From: Eutypella sp. D-1
Lineage: Eukaryota; Ascomycota; Sordariomycetes; Xylariales; Diatrypaceae
DNA: 64,000 bases
Reading direction: 5' to 3'
Assembly (NCBI GenBank): GCA_023313575.1
Contig: JAJTTP010000003.1
Location: 682,001 to 746,000, forward strand
Made by a program: the position numbers and the translations under genes. Positions 63,148 through 64,000 of this stretch are shown one piece after another; the first letter of the stretch is position 1; the number at the start of each line of letters is the position of its first letter. Below the pieces are notes generated by a model. The model did not search any database and was not told the DNA's origin. It saw nothing but the letters and a program-made list of their open reading frames with translations.

Positions 63148-63952
63148 TCATTTTTTCCCTTCATCCAGCGCGACGGCCGGTTCCGTCTCCCGGGTATCCC
63201 TATCATTTTCGGCGGACAGCTCCGCGATGAGGCCCCCCTCGTCCCTCCGCCGGGCGTCCTCGGCCAGCCGCTGGTCCAGCAACGTCGAGAACTCCTTGAC
63301 CTTGATGAGCGCGGCGTTGGCGCACTGGATCAGCAGGAGAGCCTCGGTGGGCGCGCCGCCCAGCTTCGCGACCTGGCAGATCTCCCCGTGCCGGTTCATG
63401 CTGATGGTGCAGCTGGCGGTCCGCAGCTGCTCCTCGAGCAGCGTGGCGTCCAGCAGCACGACGTCGTCGTTGTTGTCCCCGTCCGCCCCGTCCCCGCCGC
63501 CCTTGCTACTGCTGCTGTAGAAGCTGAAGGTCACGCACAGCGGCGAGTGCAGCCAGCTGAGGGGCACGGGCTCGCGCTCGGCGGGGGTGAAGACGGTCAG
63601 GGTCTCGCCCTCGATGGCGGTGTCAGGTTTTCGGAAGTGGCGCAGGGCGGCGACGACGGCGAGGCAGGAGGCGTCGACGAGGTTGCCGTCGTGGGACAGC
63701 ACGTGCAGGTCGACGCGCACGGACCAGCACTTTTGCCCTGCGATCAGACACAGCGACTCGGTGTCGAGGGCGCTCGACCGGCGCACCGTCTTCTCCAGTA
63801 GCCGCGACAGCAGCACCTCGGTCTCGGTCGGCCGGTTCACCTCGAAGGCCGGCGACGCCATCGGGCTTAGCTCCGTCGTGATGGTGAAGACGCCGTCGAA
63901 GGGCCGGTCGGGGTACGGGACGGTGACTTCGGCGGACACCTTGGCGAGTATT
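63148..63952 (-). CDS. RRP45: Exosome complex subunit Rrp45 (EXOSC9), partial
   Basis: A subunit of the RNase PH-like ring of the RNA exosome. The visible exon runs from a splice acceptor (CGCTAG, then exon base 63952) to the stop at 63148 and encodes about 268 residues. The start codon and first exon or exons lie beyond the right edge of the window. Diagnostic stretches are RILAKVSAEV, TELSPMASPAFE, RSSALDTESLCLIAG, WSVRVDLHVLSHDGNL and DASCLAVVAALRHF, all typical of RNase PH-fold exosome subunits, with the Rrp45-type order. The C-terminal part contains an Asp/Gly insert near SKGGGDGADGDNND. The fragment is cut by the window edge, not by mutation. Confidence 0.93.
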
Positions 63953-64000
63953 CTAGCGGGTGGGAGGGGAGGTTAAGTTGAGGGGGGTGTATTATATATA

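Overview
The window is nuclear DNA of a filamentous ascomycete (Pezizomycotina, most likely a Sordariomycete). The evidence is short introns (about 48-175 nt) with GT...AG borders and CTAAC/CTGAC-like branch sites, a highly reducing polyketide synthase with a LaeA/UMTA-type methyltransferase beside it, a Cas1-type acyltransferase, a Hos4 homologue, CT-rich promoters, and ACCTAGGT/CCTACGTAGG-like palindromes scattered between genes. Sixteen protein genes can be supported, one of them cut by the right edge. Most are split by introns, so I rebuilt exon chains by hand. In almost every case the exon lengths add up to a whole number of codons and the joined product matches a known family from end to end.

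Layout. 1-9.4 kb is gene-poor and holds two minus-strand genes, a DRG1/Rbg1-type GTPase (seven exons, 367 aa) and a LaeA-like methyltransferase (tentatively nine exons). 10.8-18.9 kb is one large plus-strand gene for a highly reducing iterative PKS (KS-AT-DH-MT-ER-KR-ACP, 2591 aa, seven exons, all catalytic motifs that I could locate present). It diverges from the methyltransferase across 1.4 kb and is the only secondary-metabolism locus in the window. From 19.8 kb onward the content is housekeeping: polyprenol (polyprenal) reductase and an ALKBH6-like dioxygenase tail to tail, a Hos4-like ankyrin subunit of the Set3 histone-deacetylase complex, a single-pass membrane protein with a Ser/Thr-rich ectodomain, a small orphan protein, ribosomal protein S18 facing the ribosome-maturation factor Sdo1, carboxypeptidase Y, a Cas1p/CASD1-like polysaccharide O-acetyltransferase, two fungal proteins of unknown function (one a polytopic membrane protein with an AT-hook motif), an Arl3/ARFRP1-type GTPase, and the exosome ring subunit Rrp45, which runs off the window.

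How the parts work together. The PKS and methyltransferase form a candidate minimal metabolite locus: an assembly line plus a possible regulator or tailoring methyltransferase, with no releasing enzyme, oxygenase or transporter nearby. Several housekeeping genes bear on ribosomes and RNA (DRG1, S18, Sdo1, Rrp45), and others on the secretory and glycosylation pathway (polyprenol reductase, Cas1-like, Arl3, CPY); the sequence does not show that these groupings are functional.

I saw no tRNA or rRNA genes, CRISPR arrays, or recognisable transposons. Nothing here amounts to a clearly new biological system. The best candidates for follow-up are the PKS/methyltransferase pair, the Cas1-like gene with an early in-frame stop and an altered esterase motif, the membrane protein with an AT-hook, and the lineage-specific inserts in Arl3 and Sdo1.
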